Below are positions 26,310-36,800 of a DNA stretch of 64,000 bases, in pieces. The notes below the pieces were generated by a model. It was not told the origin of the DNA. It saw only the letters and a list, made by a program, of their open reading frames with translations, and made no database searches. Source of the stretch: Bacteroidota bacterium (GTDB taxonomy: Bacteria; Bacteroidota; Bacteroidia; Chitinophagales; Chitinophagaceae). The stretch covers positions 78,760 through 142,759 of the forward strand of contig JABDFW010000001.1 in the NCBI GenBank assembly GCA_013286305.1, given 5' to 3'. The number at the start of each line of letters is the position of its first letter. The stretch's first letter is position 1. Position numbers and translations under genes: made by a program.

Positions 26310-27803
26310 ATGAACAGGATATTTTTAGCAACTGCATTTACCCTTTTGTATTTTTCGTCATTTGCCCAAACTGCCGCCAAAAAAACTACCCAGGGCAGCA
26401 CCGGCGAACAGAGTGGCTATTATATACAAACCACGCTTACGCCCTACAAAAATTGCTGGATATATCTTGCCAGTTATTATGGAAAAAATAAAGTACTGGT
26501 TGATTCTGCTTATATGAATGCCAACAGCCAGTGCGTATTTAAAGGAAAGACAAAACTGGCGCAGGGCATATATATTTATGTTTCCCCGTCACGAACCCAG
26601 TTATTTGATATTTTGATGGACAGGGAGCAACATTTTTCTGTGGTTGCAGACAGCGCCAACCCCTCAAACCTATCTATAAACGGGTCACCGGAAAACACAC
26701 TATTTATTGATTATACGAGGTATTTGGCAGGTATCGCCCCAAAGATGGATGAAAGGCAGGTGAAACTTAAAAACCCGAACCTTACAAAAGAAGCATCCGA
26801 TAGTTTACAAGCCCAACTGGCAGCATTGAATGCACAATTGACCACCTACCGGGAAAATATTATTAAAACGCACCCGCAGTCTATGCTCGCGATGCTTTTT
26901 AACGCGATGAAAATGCCAGAGATGCCAAAAATGCCTAAGCTTGCTAATGGCAAACTTGATTCAACCTACCCTGGCAGGTATGTTAAAGAGCATTATTGGG
27001 ATAATATGGCTTTTAACGATGAACGTTTGCTGCGCACGCCTATTTTTGACCCCAAGCTGGAAAATTATTTTAAATACTATGTTTCGCCCGACCCAGATTC
27101 CATTATCGCGGAAGTAAACTACATGCTGCTTTATTCAAGAACCGCCAAAGATATGCACCAATACCTTTTAGGCAGGTTTACTGATAAATATATTAACCCT
27201 GAAATAATGGGCCAGGATAAAGTGTTTATCTTCCTGTTCAATAATTACTTTTCGAAAGGAGACACGCTGTGGCTGAATACAACACAGAAAAAATACATTT
27301 TTGACCGGGCGTATAGTTTGATCACCAATCAAATAGGTGAAGTGGCGCCTCCGCTTGACCTTGTTGATACATCCGGCAAGCCTGTAAGTTTATATGAAGT
27401 GAAAGCGCCGTTTACCTTTGTGCTTTTTTGGGACCCCACCTGTAGCCATTGCAAAGAGCAGGTACCCGAGGTTGACTCAATATACATCGCTAAATGGAAG
27501 GCGGAGGGCGTAGCGGTATTTGCGGTTAATGTAAATGAAGCAACCATGAATGATTGGAAAAGCTTTATTACTGACCACCACCTGAACGGGTGGCGCCACG
27601 CCTACCAAACGAAAGAAGACCACGAATCTGAAACCAAAGAAGGCAAGGCAAATTTCCGCCAGTTATACGATGTGTTTCAAACGCCTACCATGTATTTGCT
27701 TGATATGAATAAACACATTATTGCAAAACGTTTAAGCTTATTGCAATTCGACGGTCTTATTGACGCTAAAATAAAACAACAGGCTTCTTCTTCAACCCGA
27801 TAG
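26310..27803 (+). CDS. TlpA-like thioredoxin-domain protein with DUF4369-type N-terminus
   Basis: 497 residues with a signal peptide (to about FSSFAQ). Residues ~35-130 form a beta-rich DUF4369-like domain, ~130-340 a helical DUF5106-like domain, and ~345-490 a thioredoxin fold with redox motif WDPTCSHCKEQVP and cis-Pro region QTPTMYLLD. Such periplasmic proteins act in thiol-disulfide exchange, often in cytochrome or envelope protein maturation. Two bases separate its stop from the isomerase gene, so the two probably form an envelope-folding operon. Confidence 0.88.
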   Translation: MNRIFLATAFTLLYFSSFAQTAAKKTTQGSTGEQSGYYIQTTLTPYKNCWIYLASYYGKNKVLVDSAYMNANSQCVFKGKTKLAQGIYIYVSPSRTQLFDILMDREQHFSVVADSANPSNLSINGSPENTLFIDYTRYLAGIAPKMDERQVKLKNPNLTKEASDSLQAQLAALNAQLTTYRENIIKTHPQSMLAMLFNAMKMPEMPKMPKLANGKLDSTYPGRYVKEHYWDNMAFNDERLLRTPIFDPKLENYFKYYVSPDPDSIIAEVNYMLLYSRTAKDMHQYLLGRFTDKYINPEIMGQDKVFIFLFNNYFSKGDTLWLNTTQKKYIFDRAYSLITNQIGEVAPPLDLVDTSGKPVSLYEVKAPFTFVLFWDPTCSHCKEQVPEVDSIYIAKWKAEGVAVFAVNVNEATMNDWKSFITDHHLNGWRHAYQTKEDHESETKEGKANFRQLYDVFQTPTMYLLDMNKHIIAKRLSLLQFDGLIDAKIKQQASSSTR

Positions 27804-27805
27804 AT

Positions 27806-29716
27806 ATGTATAAAAAAAGTTTGCTGGCAATTTTGTTATTTACAGTTATTGCTGCTAAAAGCCAAACATTGTTTACCTATAACGCAATACCGGTAAGCAA
27901 AGAAGAGTTTTTGAAAGCCTTTAATAAAAACCCTGACACTACAGGCAGCCATGCTCAAAAGCTTAAAGAGTATTTGAACATGTATATTAATTTTAAACTT
28001 AAGCTGCAGGAAGCCTATGATGAAAAGCTGGAAACAAAAGATGAATATAAAGATGAGGCTGACAATTTTAAAAAGCAGCTTACTGAAAATTATATTAATG
28101 AGCAGGCAAATATTAATCAACTTGTACACGAGGCGTTTGTTCGTGGCCAAAAAGATATTTTATTAGCAGAAGTGTTTGTTGCCGTGCCACCGGATGGAGA
28201 TACATTAAATGCCCGCAAACAAATTCAGGAAGCATTAAATGCGCTTAATGCAGGCAAAAATTTTGAGGAGGTAACCGTTGCTTTTTCAACAGACGAAACT
28301 ATAAAGCAACAGAACGGAAGTATGGGTTATATAACAGTTTTCTCCCTTCCTTATGAAGTGGAAAATATGGTGTATGGCTTAAAACCCGGCGCATATTCGG
28401 GTATTTACCACAGCAGTATTGGGTATCATATATTTAAAAATGTAAGTGAGCGGCCTGCTGCAGGCAAAAGAAAAATTCAGCAGGTGCTGTTCCCATTTGG
28501 CGCTACTTTCAGCGACGAAGAAAAAACAGCGGTTAAACGCAAAGCCGATTCGGTATATAAGCTTATACAAAACGGGGCTTTATTTGATGATGTTGCAAGA
28601 AACTTTGCAAGCACAAACCAGCAAACCAATGGTATTACTACCGTAGGCACCGGCATGTATAGCAGCGATTTTGAAAAGCAGGTATATGCCCTGCAAAAAC
28701 CGGGGGATATTAGCGCTCCCTTTGCCACTGCTTATGGCTATCATATTATAAAGCTGCTTGAAGTGGTGCCAATACCTGTAAAAGAGGATGATGTGGTAAG
28801 CTTTGCGGATATGCAGCAAAAGGTACAGGGTGATGACCGCCTGTCAATCGCTAAAAATAACCTCATTCAAAAATGGATGGTGCTTACTAAGTATAAAAAA
28901 GGGGTTTATAACGAGGATGATCTATGGAAATATACTGACACCGCCTTAGCCGGAAAAAATGAAAAGGCTTTTAAAAATATTAACGGCGGTACAATAGTGT
29001 TTTCTTTTGCCAAACAAAATATCACCGTTGCTGACTGGATAAAATATGTTAAATCGGTAAGGCAATTGGGTGGCGTACAAAAACAATATTATGCTCTTCT
29101 GCAGGATCTGATAAAGGAAAGCTGCAATGATTACTATCGCAGCCATATTGAAGATTATAACACATCTATCAGCGACCAGGTAAAGGAATTTAATGAAGCC
29201 AATATGCTGTTTGCTGTAATGGACAAGCATGTTTGGAGCAAAGCCTCACAGGATTCAACTGCTTTACTGCAATATTATCTTACCCATAAAGATAAATATA
29301 TATGGGCCCCGGGTTTAAGCGCTTTGGTAGTTACAGCATCGAATAAAACTATTATTGACAGTATCGCACTTAACGTTAAAGCCGCCCCTGCCAACTGGCG
29401 AAACATTACGGGCGCATACACAAACATGGTTTCGGCAGACAGTAACCGGTACGAGAACGGCCAATTGCCCGTAAAACAAGCTGTACCCATGCAACAGGGC
29501 TTTGCATCAATGCCTGAAAAAAATGAAACAGGTGATAGCTACACTTTTGTATATGTTTTTAATACCTACCCCCAGCCGGCGCCAAGAAGTTTTGACGATG
29601 CAAAAGGCATGGCGATAAACGATTACCAGCAGGTGCTGGAGGATGAATGGGTTGCAGGCTTAAAGAAAAAATACCCGGTAAAAGTAAATGAAGAGGTATT
29701 TAAAAGCATACCGTAA
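27806..29716 (+). CDS. Periplasmic SurA-like peptidylprolyl isomerase
   Basis: 636 residues with a signal peptide (MYKKSLLAILLFTVIAAKSQ). Two parvulin domains follow: first about 110-225 (LLAEVFVAVPPDG ... GSMGYITVFSLPYEVENMVY ... SIGYHIFKN), second about 230-350 (IQQVLFPFG ... GTGMYSSDFEKQVYALQKPG ... AYGYHIIKL). The N-terminal helical part resembles SurA chaperone segments and the long C-terminal part (350-636) is helical and unassigned. It probably helps fold outer-membrane proteins, fitting the thioredoxin upstream and the beta-barrel protein downstream. Confidence 0.9.
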   Translation: MYKKSLLAILLFTVIAAKSQTLFTYNAIPVSKEEFLKAFNKNPDTTGSHAQKLKEYLNMYINFKLKLQEAYDEKLETKDEYKDEADNFKKQLTENYINEQANINQLVHEAFVRGQKDILLAEVFVAVPPDGDTLNARKQIQEALNALNAGKNFEEVTVAFSTDETIKQQNGSMGYITVFSLPYEVENMVYGLKPGAYSGIYHSSIGYHIFKNVSERPAAGKRKIQQVLFPFGATFSDEEKTAVKRKADSVYKLIQNGALFDDVARNFASTNQQTNGITTVGTGMYSSDFEKQVYALQKPGDISAPFATAYGYHIIKLLEVVPIPVKEDDVVSFADMQQKVQGDDRLSIAKNNLIQKWMVLTKYKKGVYNEDDLWKYTDTALAGKNEKAFKNINGGTIVFSFAKQNITVADWIKYVKSVRQLGGVQKQYYALLQDLIKESCNDYYRSHIEDYNTSISDQVKEFNEANMLFAVMDKHVWSKASQDSTALLQYYLTHKDKYIWAPGLSALVVTASNKTIIDSIALNVKAAPANWRNITGAYTNMVSADSNRYENGQLPVKQAVPMQQGFASMPEKNETGDSYTFVYVFNTYPQPAPRSFDDAKGMAINDYQQVLEDEWVAGLKKKYPVKVNEEVFKSIP

Positions 29717-29833
29717 AAACGCAAGGTTATTTTCAGCAAAGGCAATTAAATAATACAGAAGCCCATTTTTAACTTTATTAACACATCATTTTATTGATAT
29801 TCGCCTGCAAATTATTCCTTAATGTAATTGCTC

Positions 29834-30550
29834 ATGAAAAAATACATTTCGCTTTTTTTACTTACAGTACTTGTTTCATCATCCGTTATTGCGCAAAGCA
29901 AAGCAAAACCAAAGCAATTAGACCCCTTTACCGTTATATTCAGGGCGGCCATTAACACGTCTATTTTTTCTAATCCATCTGCCACAAACACCGCATTTAC
30001 CCATGCAAGGCAAATAGGTGGCTTTAGCTTTGGTATATCCGGCAATTGGCCATTAACACCCGTTCTTTCTTTTCAGCCCGGTATTAAAATTACGTCCAAG
30101 GGCAGCTATGCTGATGCAGATACTGCTTACTATCATGTAAGTGCTGCTGTAAAACCGGTGTATCTTGAAGTACCGCTTAACCTGGTTGCCAAATATCAGC
30201 TTCAGCATAATGTTTATATTTATGTGGGAGCAGGCCCTTATGTAGCAAAAGGTGTAGGAGGAAAAAATAATTATACCGGTACCAGTGGGGTGTTGGGCTC
30301 AGATGCGCCTTTTTCGGGCAGCGACAAAATAATTTATGGTAACCACGGAACTCCCACTTACGCAGAAACATTCGGAAATATGCAGTCGTTCGATTTTGGG
30401 GCAAACGCTTTAGTAGGAATTCAATATTGGAAATTTTCGCTTTCGCTGGACTTTGACATGGGATTGACAAATATTTCGTACGGCGGCCTTACGCCAAACT
30501 CAGGTTCCCAAAACAGGTCCCTTAGCCTCAGTTTGGGATTTCATTTATAA
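29834..30550 (+). CDS. Outer-membrane beta-barrel protein (porin/PorT-like)
   Basis: 238 residues from the ATG at 29834 (MKKYISLFLLTVLVSSSVIA), a clean signal peptide. The mature part shows repeated strands (GGFSFGISGNWPLTPVLSFQ, YIYVGAGPYVAKGVGG, FDFGANALVGIQYWKFSLSL) and ends SLSLGFHL with the C-terminal aromatic/hydrophobic residue typical of outer-membrane barrels. About eight strands: the OMP_b-brl_2 type. Its role is unknown. It is 117 bp after the isomerase gene and may have its own promoter. Confidence 0.8.
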   Translation: MKKYISLFLLTVLVSSSVIAQSKAKPKQLDPFTVIFRAAINTSIFSNPSATNTAFTHARQIGGFSFGISGNWPLTPVLSFQPGIKITSKGSYADADTAYYHVSAAVKPVYLEVPLNLVAKYQLQHNVYIYVGAGPYVAKGVGGKNNYTGTSGVLGSDAPFSGSDKIIYGNHGTPTYAETFGNMQSFDFGANALVGIQYWKFSLSLDFDMGLTNISYGGLTPNSGSQNRSLSLSLGFHL

Positions 30551-30705
30551 ATAGCCTATTTTTAAACCTTAGTAATTTTGGCTCATCGCAAAAAATGCGT
30601 GCCTCAAGTATATAAGCGTAATTGTTCAAACCGGAACAAGCCTGACGGCATCAGAAAAAATGCCCGTCCGAACCGTGCAGCCGGGCGGACGTTAAGAAAA
30701 TTTGC

Positions 30706-30826
30706 TTTTTTGGCGTTAAAAAATGAAACAAATGTTATAGCTGTCTGGAAATATTCTTTGCCCGTAAGTCGCACCGTTGCTTGGTTTTATTCAAAAGATT
30801 GAGCTTGTTTCATTTTAGCCAAAAAA
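30706..30826. repeat. 121-bp element with inverted ends
   Basis: Left end: TTTTTTGGC (30706-30714) plus AAAATGAAACAA (30720-30731). Right end: TTGTTTCATTTT (30805-30816) plus GCCAAAAAA (30818-30826). Both pairs of arms are perfectly complementary, with unequal spacers. No transposase inside. Confidence 0.6.
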
Positions 30827-30867
30827 ACAAATTTTTAGCATTTTTTCTGCAGCCTTGACTTTTTTTG

Positions 30868-30897
30868 TTACTTTTTTGTGTCAAGACAAAAAAGTAA
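30868..30897. repeat. TTACTTTTTTGT-type hairpin, copy 2
   Basis: Perfect 12-bp inverted repeat TTACTTTTTTGT / ACAAAAAAGTAA with loop GTCAAG; relative of 12450-12477. The arms differ (GG/CC against TGT/ACA at the inner end) but pairing is kept. Confidence 0.75.
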
Positions 30898-30986
30898 AAA
30901 TAACTATAACGTGTTTGAAATTATTTGAGCAGGTATGCATTTTTACGATGAACCGAAGTTTATATCAAAAGGTTAACTGCAGGCAA

Positions 30987-32090
30987 ATGATACGAACTTT
31001 TTTTAGAAGATTTTTTATTACACTAAGCATTCTTGTTTGTATTATATACCTGCTTGCATGCCTTGCACCTTTTCTAAATCCCCATCCCTGGTATATTTTT
31101 GGGTTTCTTAGCCTTGTATTTCCTTATTTGGTTATCCTCCTTATCTTCTCTATTTTCTTTTGGCTAATCGCTAAGCCAAGATGGGCATTATTGCCTTTTA
31201 TTGTTTTGTTATTAGGATGGAAACAGCTAAGCGTACTGTTCGGATTTCATTTCGCGTCAAAATTCACTTCCTCAAAACCTGCACCTCATATTCGCCTGGT
31301 TGACTGGAACGTAGGCAATATGTATGGATTAAGCAACAACACCGATAAAAAAAAGCACAACCGCACCGAAATTGCAGAAGCCATACTAAAACTGCAACCT
31401 GATATTATTTGCCTGCAGGAGTTTAACCACTCCACCACACAGGGGCCGGAGGCTGATAACATTGGCCTTTTCTCAGCTACCTACCGCTATTATTATTTTT
31501 CAAAGGATGTAAATAAGGAGAATGGGTTTTACCAATATGGCAGTATTATTTTCTCCAAACTGCCTATCATAGATTCAGGCAGAATACAATACCCTGGCCG
31601 GCCTGAAAGCCTTATTTATGCAGATATATTGAGCGGAAAAGACACCATACGCATTTACACATCGCACCTGCAATCATTTAAGTTTGGCAAGAAAGATTAT
31701 TCGGATATTGACAAGATAGAGCAGGACAAACAAACACTGATAGCATCAAAAAACATCTTTCAAAAAATGAAAATGGCTTTTATCGAAAGAGGCAAACAGG
31801 CAGATGTAGTGCGTACTGAGCTGGATAGTTGCCAGCACCCGAGTATTATTTGCGGCGACTTTAACGATGTGCCTGGCTCTTATACTTATTTTCATATACG
31901 CAATAAACGGCAGGATGCTTTTCTTACAAAAGATTTTGGCATTGGCCGCAGTTTTATATCGCTGGCGCCAACGCTGCGTATTGATTATATTTTACCCGAT
32001 AATAATTTTACCATCCATCAATTTGATATGGACGATGAGGATTTAAGCGACCATATAATGCTGGTAAGCGATGTAAGTTTAAAAAAATAA
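30987..32090 (+). CDS. Membrane-anchored EEP-family hydrolase (paralogue 2)
   Basis: 367 residues from the ATG at 30987 (MIRTFFRRFFITLSILVCII), chosen because it aligns with the start of the paralogue at 21362-22468; the ATG at 30948 would add 13 residues. Three membrane segments in the first 85 residues, then an EEP domain: IRLVDWNVGNMYG, IICLQEFNHST, YTSHLQSFKFG, SIICGDFNDVPGSYTY, TLRIDYILPD and LSDHIMLVSDVSL. All catalytic positions are present. It lies 123 bp before cysS. Confidence 0.87.
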   Translation: MIRTFFRRFFITLSILVCIIYLLACLAPFLNPHPWYIFGFLSLVFPYLVILLIFSIFFWLIAKPRWALLPFIVLLLGWKQLSVLFGFHFASKFTSSKPAPHIRLVDWNVGNMYGLSNNTDKKKHNRTEIAEAILKLQPDIICLQEFNHSTTQGPEADNIGLFSATYRYYYFSKDVNKENGFYQYGSIIFSKLPIIDSGRIQYPGRPESLIYADILSGKDTIRIYTSHLQSFKFGKKDYSDIDKIEQDKQTLIASKNIFQKMKMAFIERGKQADVVRTELDSCQHPSIICGDFNDVPGSYTYFHIRNKRQDAFLTKDFGIGRSFISLAPTLRIDYILPDNNFTIHQFDMDDEDLSDHIMLVSDVSLKK

Positions 32091-32213
32091 AATATCTTCG
32101 CATTTCATGATGCCGTTTTATACATATTGCTGTTGTTGCTGCTGCTGATGTGTCAGCGCGTTATCGCCCCGTTTTTACATAAATACTCAAATCAAAAAAA
32201 TCTTGTTTTCTCC

Positions 32214-33728
32214 ATGTCGCAACTAAAAGTATATAATTCGCTAACCCGTAAAAAAGAAGTATTTGAGTCTATTACAAAAGGCAGGATAGGCATGTATGTG
32301 TGTGGCCCAACCGTTAGCGGCGAAAGCCATCTTGGGCATGCACGCCCTTTTATAACATTCGATATTATATACCGTTATCTTACCCATCTTGGTTACACGG
32401 TAAGGTATGTGCGTAATATTACCGATGCAGGCCATTTTGAAGAAGAGGGCCGTGAAGCAGAAGATAAAATAAGCAAAAAAGCCGTGCTCGAAATGCTTGA
32501 ACCGATGGAACTGGTGCAGAAATATACCAACCTTTTTCACTGGGCCATGCGCCAGTTTAATAATCTTGACCCTGTTATTGAGCCCACTGCCACTGGCCAT
32601 ATTGTTGAACAGATTGGAATGATAGAAACCATTATACAGGATGGTTATGCATATGTAGCAAACGAGTCAGTTTATTTTGATGTTGAAAAGTATAATGAGG
32701 ATTTTGCAAAAAAAGGAATGCCCTACGGCATACTAAGCGGAAGGGTTTTAGATGAAATGCTTGAAACCACCCGCGAACTGGATAACCAGGAAGAAAAAAG
32801 AAATAAAGCGGATTTTGCTTTATGGAAAAAGGCGCCGCCCGAACACATCATGCGCTGGAAAAGCCCCTGGGGTGAAGGTTTTCCGGGTTGGCATATTGAA
32901 TGCTCTGCAATGAGTACCAAGTATCTCGGCAAGCAATTCGATATTCACGGCGGGGGGATGGACCTTCAGTTCCCGCACCACGAATGCGAGATAGCACAAA
33001 GCGCGGTTTGCAACCATGCTATACCTGCCCGCTATTGGCTGCACAATAATATGATAACCATTAACGGCAGAAAAATGGGCAAAAGCTATAACAATGTAAT
33101 TAAGCTGACTGAGCTTTTTACCGGTAACCATCCCGCGCTGGAGCAGGCTTATTCACCCATGGTTATCCGCTTCTTTATTTTGCAAACACATTACCGTTCA
33201 ACGCTCGATTTTAGCAACGAGGCATTACAGGCATCAGAACGCGGGTTAAAACGTTTGTGGGAAAGCTATGAGAGTTTAAAAAAGTTAGAGGTACGGGGTA
33301 CGAAGTACGAAGAGGGGGATGATATAGAATTAAATGCAAAAGTTAACACCCTGCTTGCGGAGTTTGATGATTTTATGAACGACGATTTTAATACTGCAAA
33401 AGTTCTCGCAAATATGTTTGAGCTTGTGCCTGTAATTAATGGCATAAAAGATAAGCATATTGCAGCCGGGGCTTTAAGCAGCGCGACATTTGAATTACTA
33501 CAAACCAAATTAAAAATATACCTGGAAGATATTTTTGGTTTAAAGGATGAGCAGCAATTGAACGACAGTAAACTGGATGGCGTGCTGCAGTTGCTCATCA
33601 ATATCCGCAAAGATGCCCGCGCCAAAAGGGATTATGTAACAAGTGATAAAATACGCAACGAACTTGCAGGCATTGGCATACAGATAAAAGATGACAAAGA
33701 GGGTAATATGAGTTACTCGCTGGGTTGA
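32214..33728 (+). CDS. cysS: Cysteinyl-tRNA synthetase
   Basis: 504 residues from the ATG at 32214 (MSQLKVYNSLTRKKEVFESI); the 29 open codons upstream are low-complexity Leu and unlikely. Class I signatures: SGESHLGHARPFITFD (HIGH) and GRKMGKSYNNVI (KMSKS variant). Zinc ligands: Cys of YVCGPTV, Cys of HIECSAMS, His/Glu of FPHHECE. Charges tRNA-Cys. A linker of about 12 residues (EVRGTKYEEGDD) near residue 360 is encoded by the dispersed GTACGAAGTACGA-type repeat. C-terminal DALR-like helical domain intact. Confidence 0.95.
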   Translation: MSQLKVYNSLTRKKEVFESITKGRIGMYVCGPTVSGESHLGHARPFITFDIIYRYLTHLGYTVRYVRNITDAGHFEEEGREAEDKISKKAVLEMLEPMELVQKYTNLFHWAMRQFNNLDPVIEPTATGHIVEQIGMIETIIQDGYAYVANESVYFDVEKYNEDFAKKGMPYGILSGRVLDEMLETTRELDNQEEKRNKADFALWKKAPPEHIMRWKSPWGEGFPGWHIECSAMSTKYLGKQFDIHGGGMDLQFPHHECEIAQSAVCNHAIPARYWLHNNMITINGRKMGKSYNNVIKLTELFTGNHPALEQAYSPMVIRFFILQTHYRSTLDFSNEALQASERGLKRLWESYESLKKLEVRGTKYEEGDDIELNAKVNTLLAEFDDFMNDDFNTAKVLANMFELVPVINGIKDKHIAAGALSSATFELLQTKLKIYLEDIFGLKDEQQLNDSKLDGVLQLLINIRKDARAKRDYVTSDKIRNELAGIGIQIKDDKEGNMSYSLG

Positions 33729-33769
33729 TTCATACATGACTGTTAAACAACCCAACGGTTCTTAAAAGC

Positions 33770-33807
33770 AAAAGAGGTGTACATCGTAAAACATGTACAC
33801 CTCTTTT
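33770..33807. terminator. Bidirectional intrinsic terminator
   Basis: 15-bp stem AAAAGAGGTGTACAT / ATGTACACCTCTTTT with an 8-base loop, sitting between convergent cysS and the giant surface-protein gene. A- and T-rich arms give a T-tract on each strand. Confidence 0.85.
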
Positions 33808-33835
33808 ATATTTACATCAATCCAAAAAACTTCTC

Positions 33836-36800
33836 TTATTTTTCTTTTATCATCTTTATCGTTTTAATGTTTTTACCCTGCATCACTTCGGCTATATACA
33901 TGCCTTGTGCAAAGTTTTCGCCAAAAGTATATTGCTGGTTTGCGGCGCCTTTTGCATGATGTACAACCCTGCCATACATATCCATCACCCTTATTTCAAC
34001 ACCCTCATTTTCATTCCCGTTCACTATTAAAGTAAAGTTTGTTTTAGTTGGGTTGGGCAACACTTTTACCGTCAATAAACCTGCTGCTGCCTGCTGCAAC
34101 TCCTGTTTCGCATTAAATGCAAAACCAGGCGTAAACTCAAAGCCATCTAATTGTGCTGTGCCTTCCGGTGTTGTAACACTTATACTTCCGCTTGCCCCTG
34201 TGCCAACTACAGCAGTAATTTCCGTATTCAACAGTACATGGAACGATGATGCCGGTACACCGCCAAAGCTAACTGCCGTTGCACCAGTAAAATTGCTGCC
34301 GGTTATGGTAACTGTTTCGCCCGCCGCAGCGATTGCGGGGCTAAAGGATGTTATTGCCGGTACAGGATGTTCAGGCAGAATAACTGTATAATCCTGCGTT
34401 TGGCCATAATCAGTGGTACCGCATGGGGAGGTGATGTCGTAACGCTGGCTGGTGAGCCTTATCCTCATCCTTGTGGCACCGCCCGCAGCAGTAACCGGGA
34501 CCTGGATATCGAAAATAAAATGGCTTACAGGGTTTGGAGAAATATAAACTGTTTCGCCATCACCATCAAAATTACCATCCTGGTTATAATCAATATATAC
34601 TGCAAGTTGCGCATAATTAGGTCCATTGGTTATAGGTATATCCACAGCATTAGCCCCTGTATGCAGGTGTGTGGCAATATTGCTGAAATTTACATAACTG
34701 TCCCCGTAATAACTTTCAGTATTATTATTAATTGTTCCAATAGTGACCCTTGATATTTTTTCATAGTAAGGGGAGTAATAATGTGTGCCTTCAGCTGCGC
34801 AATAACTAAGATAGGTAAAACCATTTGCCGTTGCTGAATTGCTATATGTTATTACCGTAACATCCCCGGAAGTGCCCTCACCCACAACAGCGGTTATATG
34901 GGTAGGCGAATTAATGGTAAAAGATGCGGCAGGCATACCGCCAAAGCTAACGCCGGTTGCCCAGTTAAAGCCTGTGCCGGTTATTTGCACAACCGCCCCG
35001 CTACCAGCCCTGGCCGGTAAAAACGAAGTTATAACAGGTTGCGGCAAAGGAATAAACGTAAAGCCGGCAAGCGTAGCAGTTGCTGATGCTGTAACACTTA
35101 CATCACCTGTAGCGCCTATACCAACTACGGCTTCAATTTCAGTTGTTGAATGAACCTTAAATGATTTTGCCGGCACACCTCCAAAGCTCACTTGTGTTAC
35201 GCCAAAAAAGCCTGTGCCATGTATGATCACTGTAGAATCGCCTGTGGCATGGGTTGGGCTAAACGAAGTAATAACAGGGGATGGCACATACGGCATAATA
35301 ACCGTATAATCCTGCACCTGGCCAAATGCCGAAGTTCCGCATGGCGTGTTAACGCCGCTCATGGCGTTGGCAAGCCTCACCCTCATTCTTGTGGGGCCGC
35401 CTAAAATGGTAACAGGAATATTAATACTGAAGTTAAAATTTTCAACAGATTGCGGCGATATATATACTCTTTCGCCGGCATCATCAAAATCACCATCCTG
35501 GTTTAAATCAATATATACAACCAGCTGCGCATAATTTGGCCCGCCCCTTATCTGCACATTCATCGCGTTGTCGCCTACCTGAAGATGGGTTGAAATATTA
35601 CTAAAGTTAATATAGCCCATGCCATAATAATTAGCGGTGGCGGTATTGTTATTTATAGAGCCTATTGCTACATTCTGTATCTTTTCATAGTACGTAGAAG
35701 GGCTGTTGGTACCCGAAGCAGCGCAGTAATCAAGATAAGTAAAGCCAGCCATTGTGGCTGTTCCGCCAAAGGTTACTACAGAAACACTCCCTGTAGAGCC
35801 TTCACCAACCACTGCTGTAATGGTATGCCGGGAATTAATTGTAAACCAGCTTACCGGTGTGCCGCCAAAATAAACATTTGTTGCCCAGTTAAAGTTGGTA
35901 CCCGTTATTACAACAGTATCGCCTTTAGCGGCCCGCATGCGCGACACAGATATAATGGTTGGTTCGGGCAACGGTGTATAGGTAAACCCTGCTATACTTC
36001 CTGTGCCTGCGGCTGTAACACTTATATCTCCTGTTGCGCCGGGCCCCAAAATCGCTGTGATCTCAGTTGGGGAATGCACTACAAATGATTTTGCAGGTAC
36101 ACCGCCAAAAGTAACATTTGATGCTTCGAAAAAACCGGTACCAAGTATAGTTACCGTAGAATCGCCGGATGAACTGGATGGATTGAATGAAGTAATAACA
36201 GGCGGTGGCACCACGGGCATGATAACCGTATAATCCTGCACCTGGCCGATATTGGAAGTACCACATGGGGTTTGCTGTGAAAGAAGGCGTTGTGTAAGCT
36301 TTATCCTTATTCTTGTAGCGCCGCTTATAACGGTAGCGGGCACATGGATATTAAAGTTAAAACTATCGGCAGCAATTGGTGATGCATATACTTTTTCGCC
36401 AACGCCATCAAAATTGCCGTCCTGGTTAAAGTCAACATACACAAAAAGCTGCGTATTATTCTGGCCGCTTGTTATTTGCACATTAACTGCATTGTCGCCA
36501 ACATGCAGGTATGCGGCCATGTTACTGAAATTTATATAGCCCATGCCATAATAAGTATTACCGGATGTATTGTTAGTAAGGGCCCCGATGCTTACGCTTT
36601 TTATTTTCTGGTAATATGGGTCCGGGTTATTGGTGCCCGAAGCAGCACAGTAATTAAGATAAGTAAAGCCATTTATAGTTGCAGTGCCGCCATGGCTTAT
36701 AACAGAAATATCTCCGCTGGCGCCGTCACCAACAATAGCGGTTATACTTGTTGGAGAATTTATGGCAAAAGATGCAGCGGGGGTACCACCAAAATTAACA

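Larger units (their letters stand above)
30551..30947. other. Intergenic repeat-rich region
   Basis: About 400 bp lacking a convincing gene. Contains a CCGTCCG ... CGGGCGG hairpin (30663-30689, similar to 7032-7057), an inverted-repeat element at 30706-30826 and the TTACTTTTTTGT hairpin at 30868-30897. A 74-codon frame across 30578-30802 overlaps these repeats and I regard it as spurious. Confidence 0.45.

Noticed and set aside
30578..30802. 74-codon plus-strand frame
   Set aside because: Overlaps inverted-repeat structures; basic, low-complexity product; probably a translation of a dispersed repeat.
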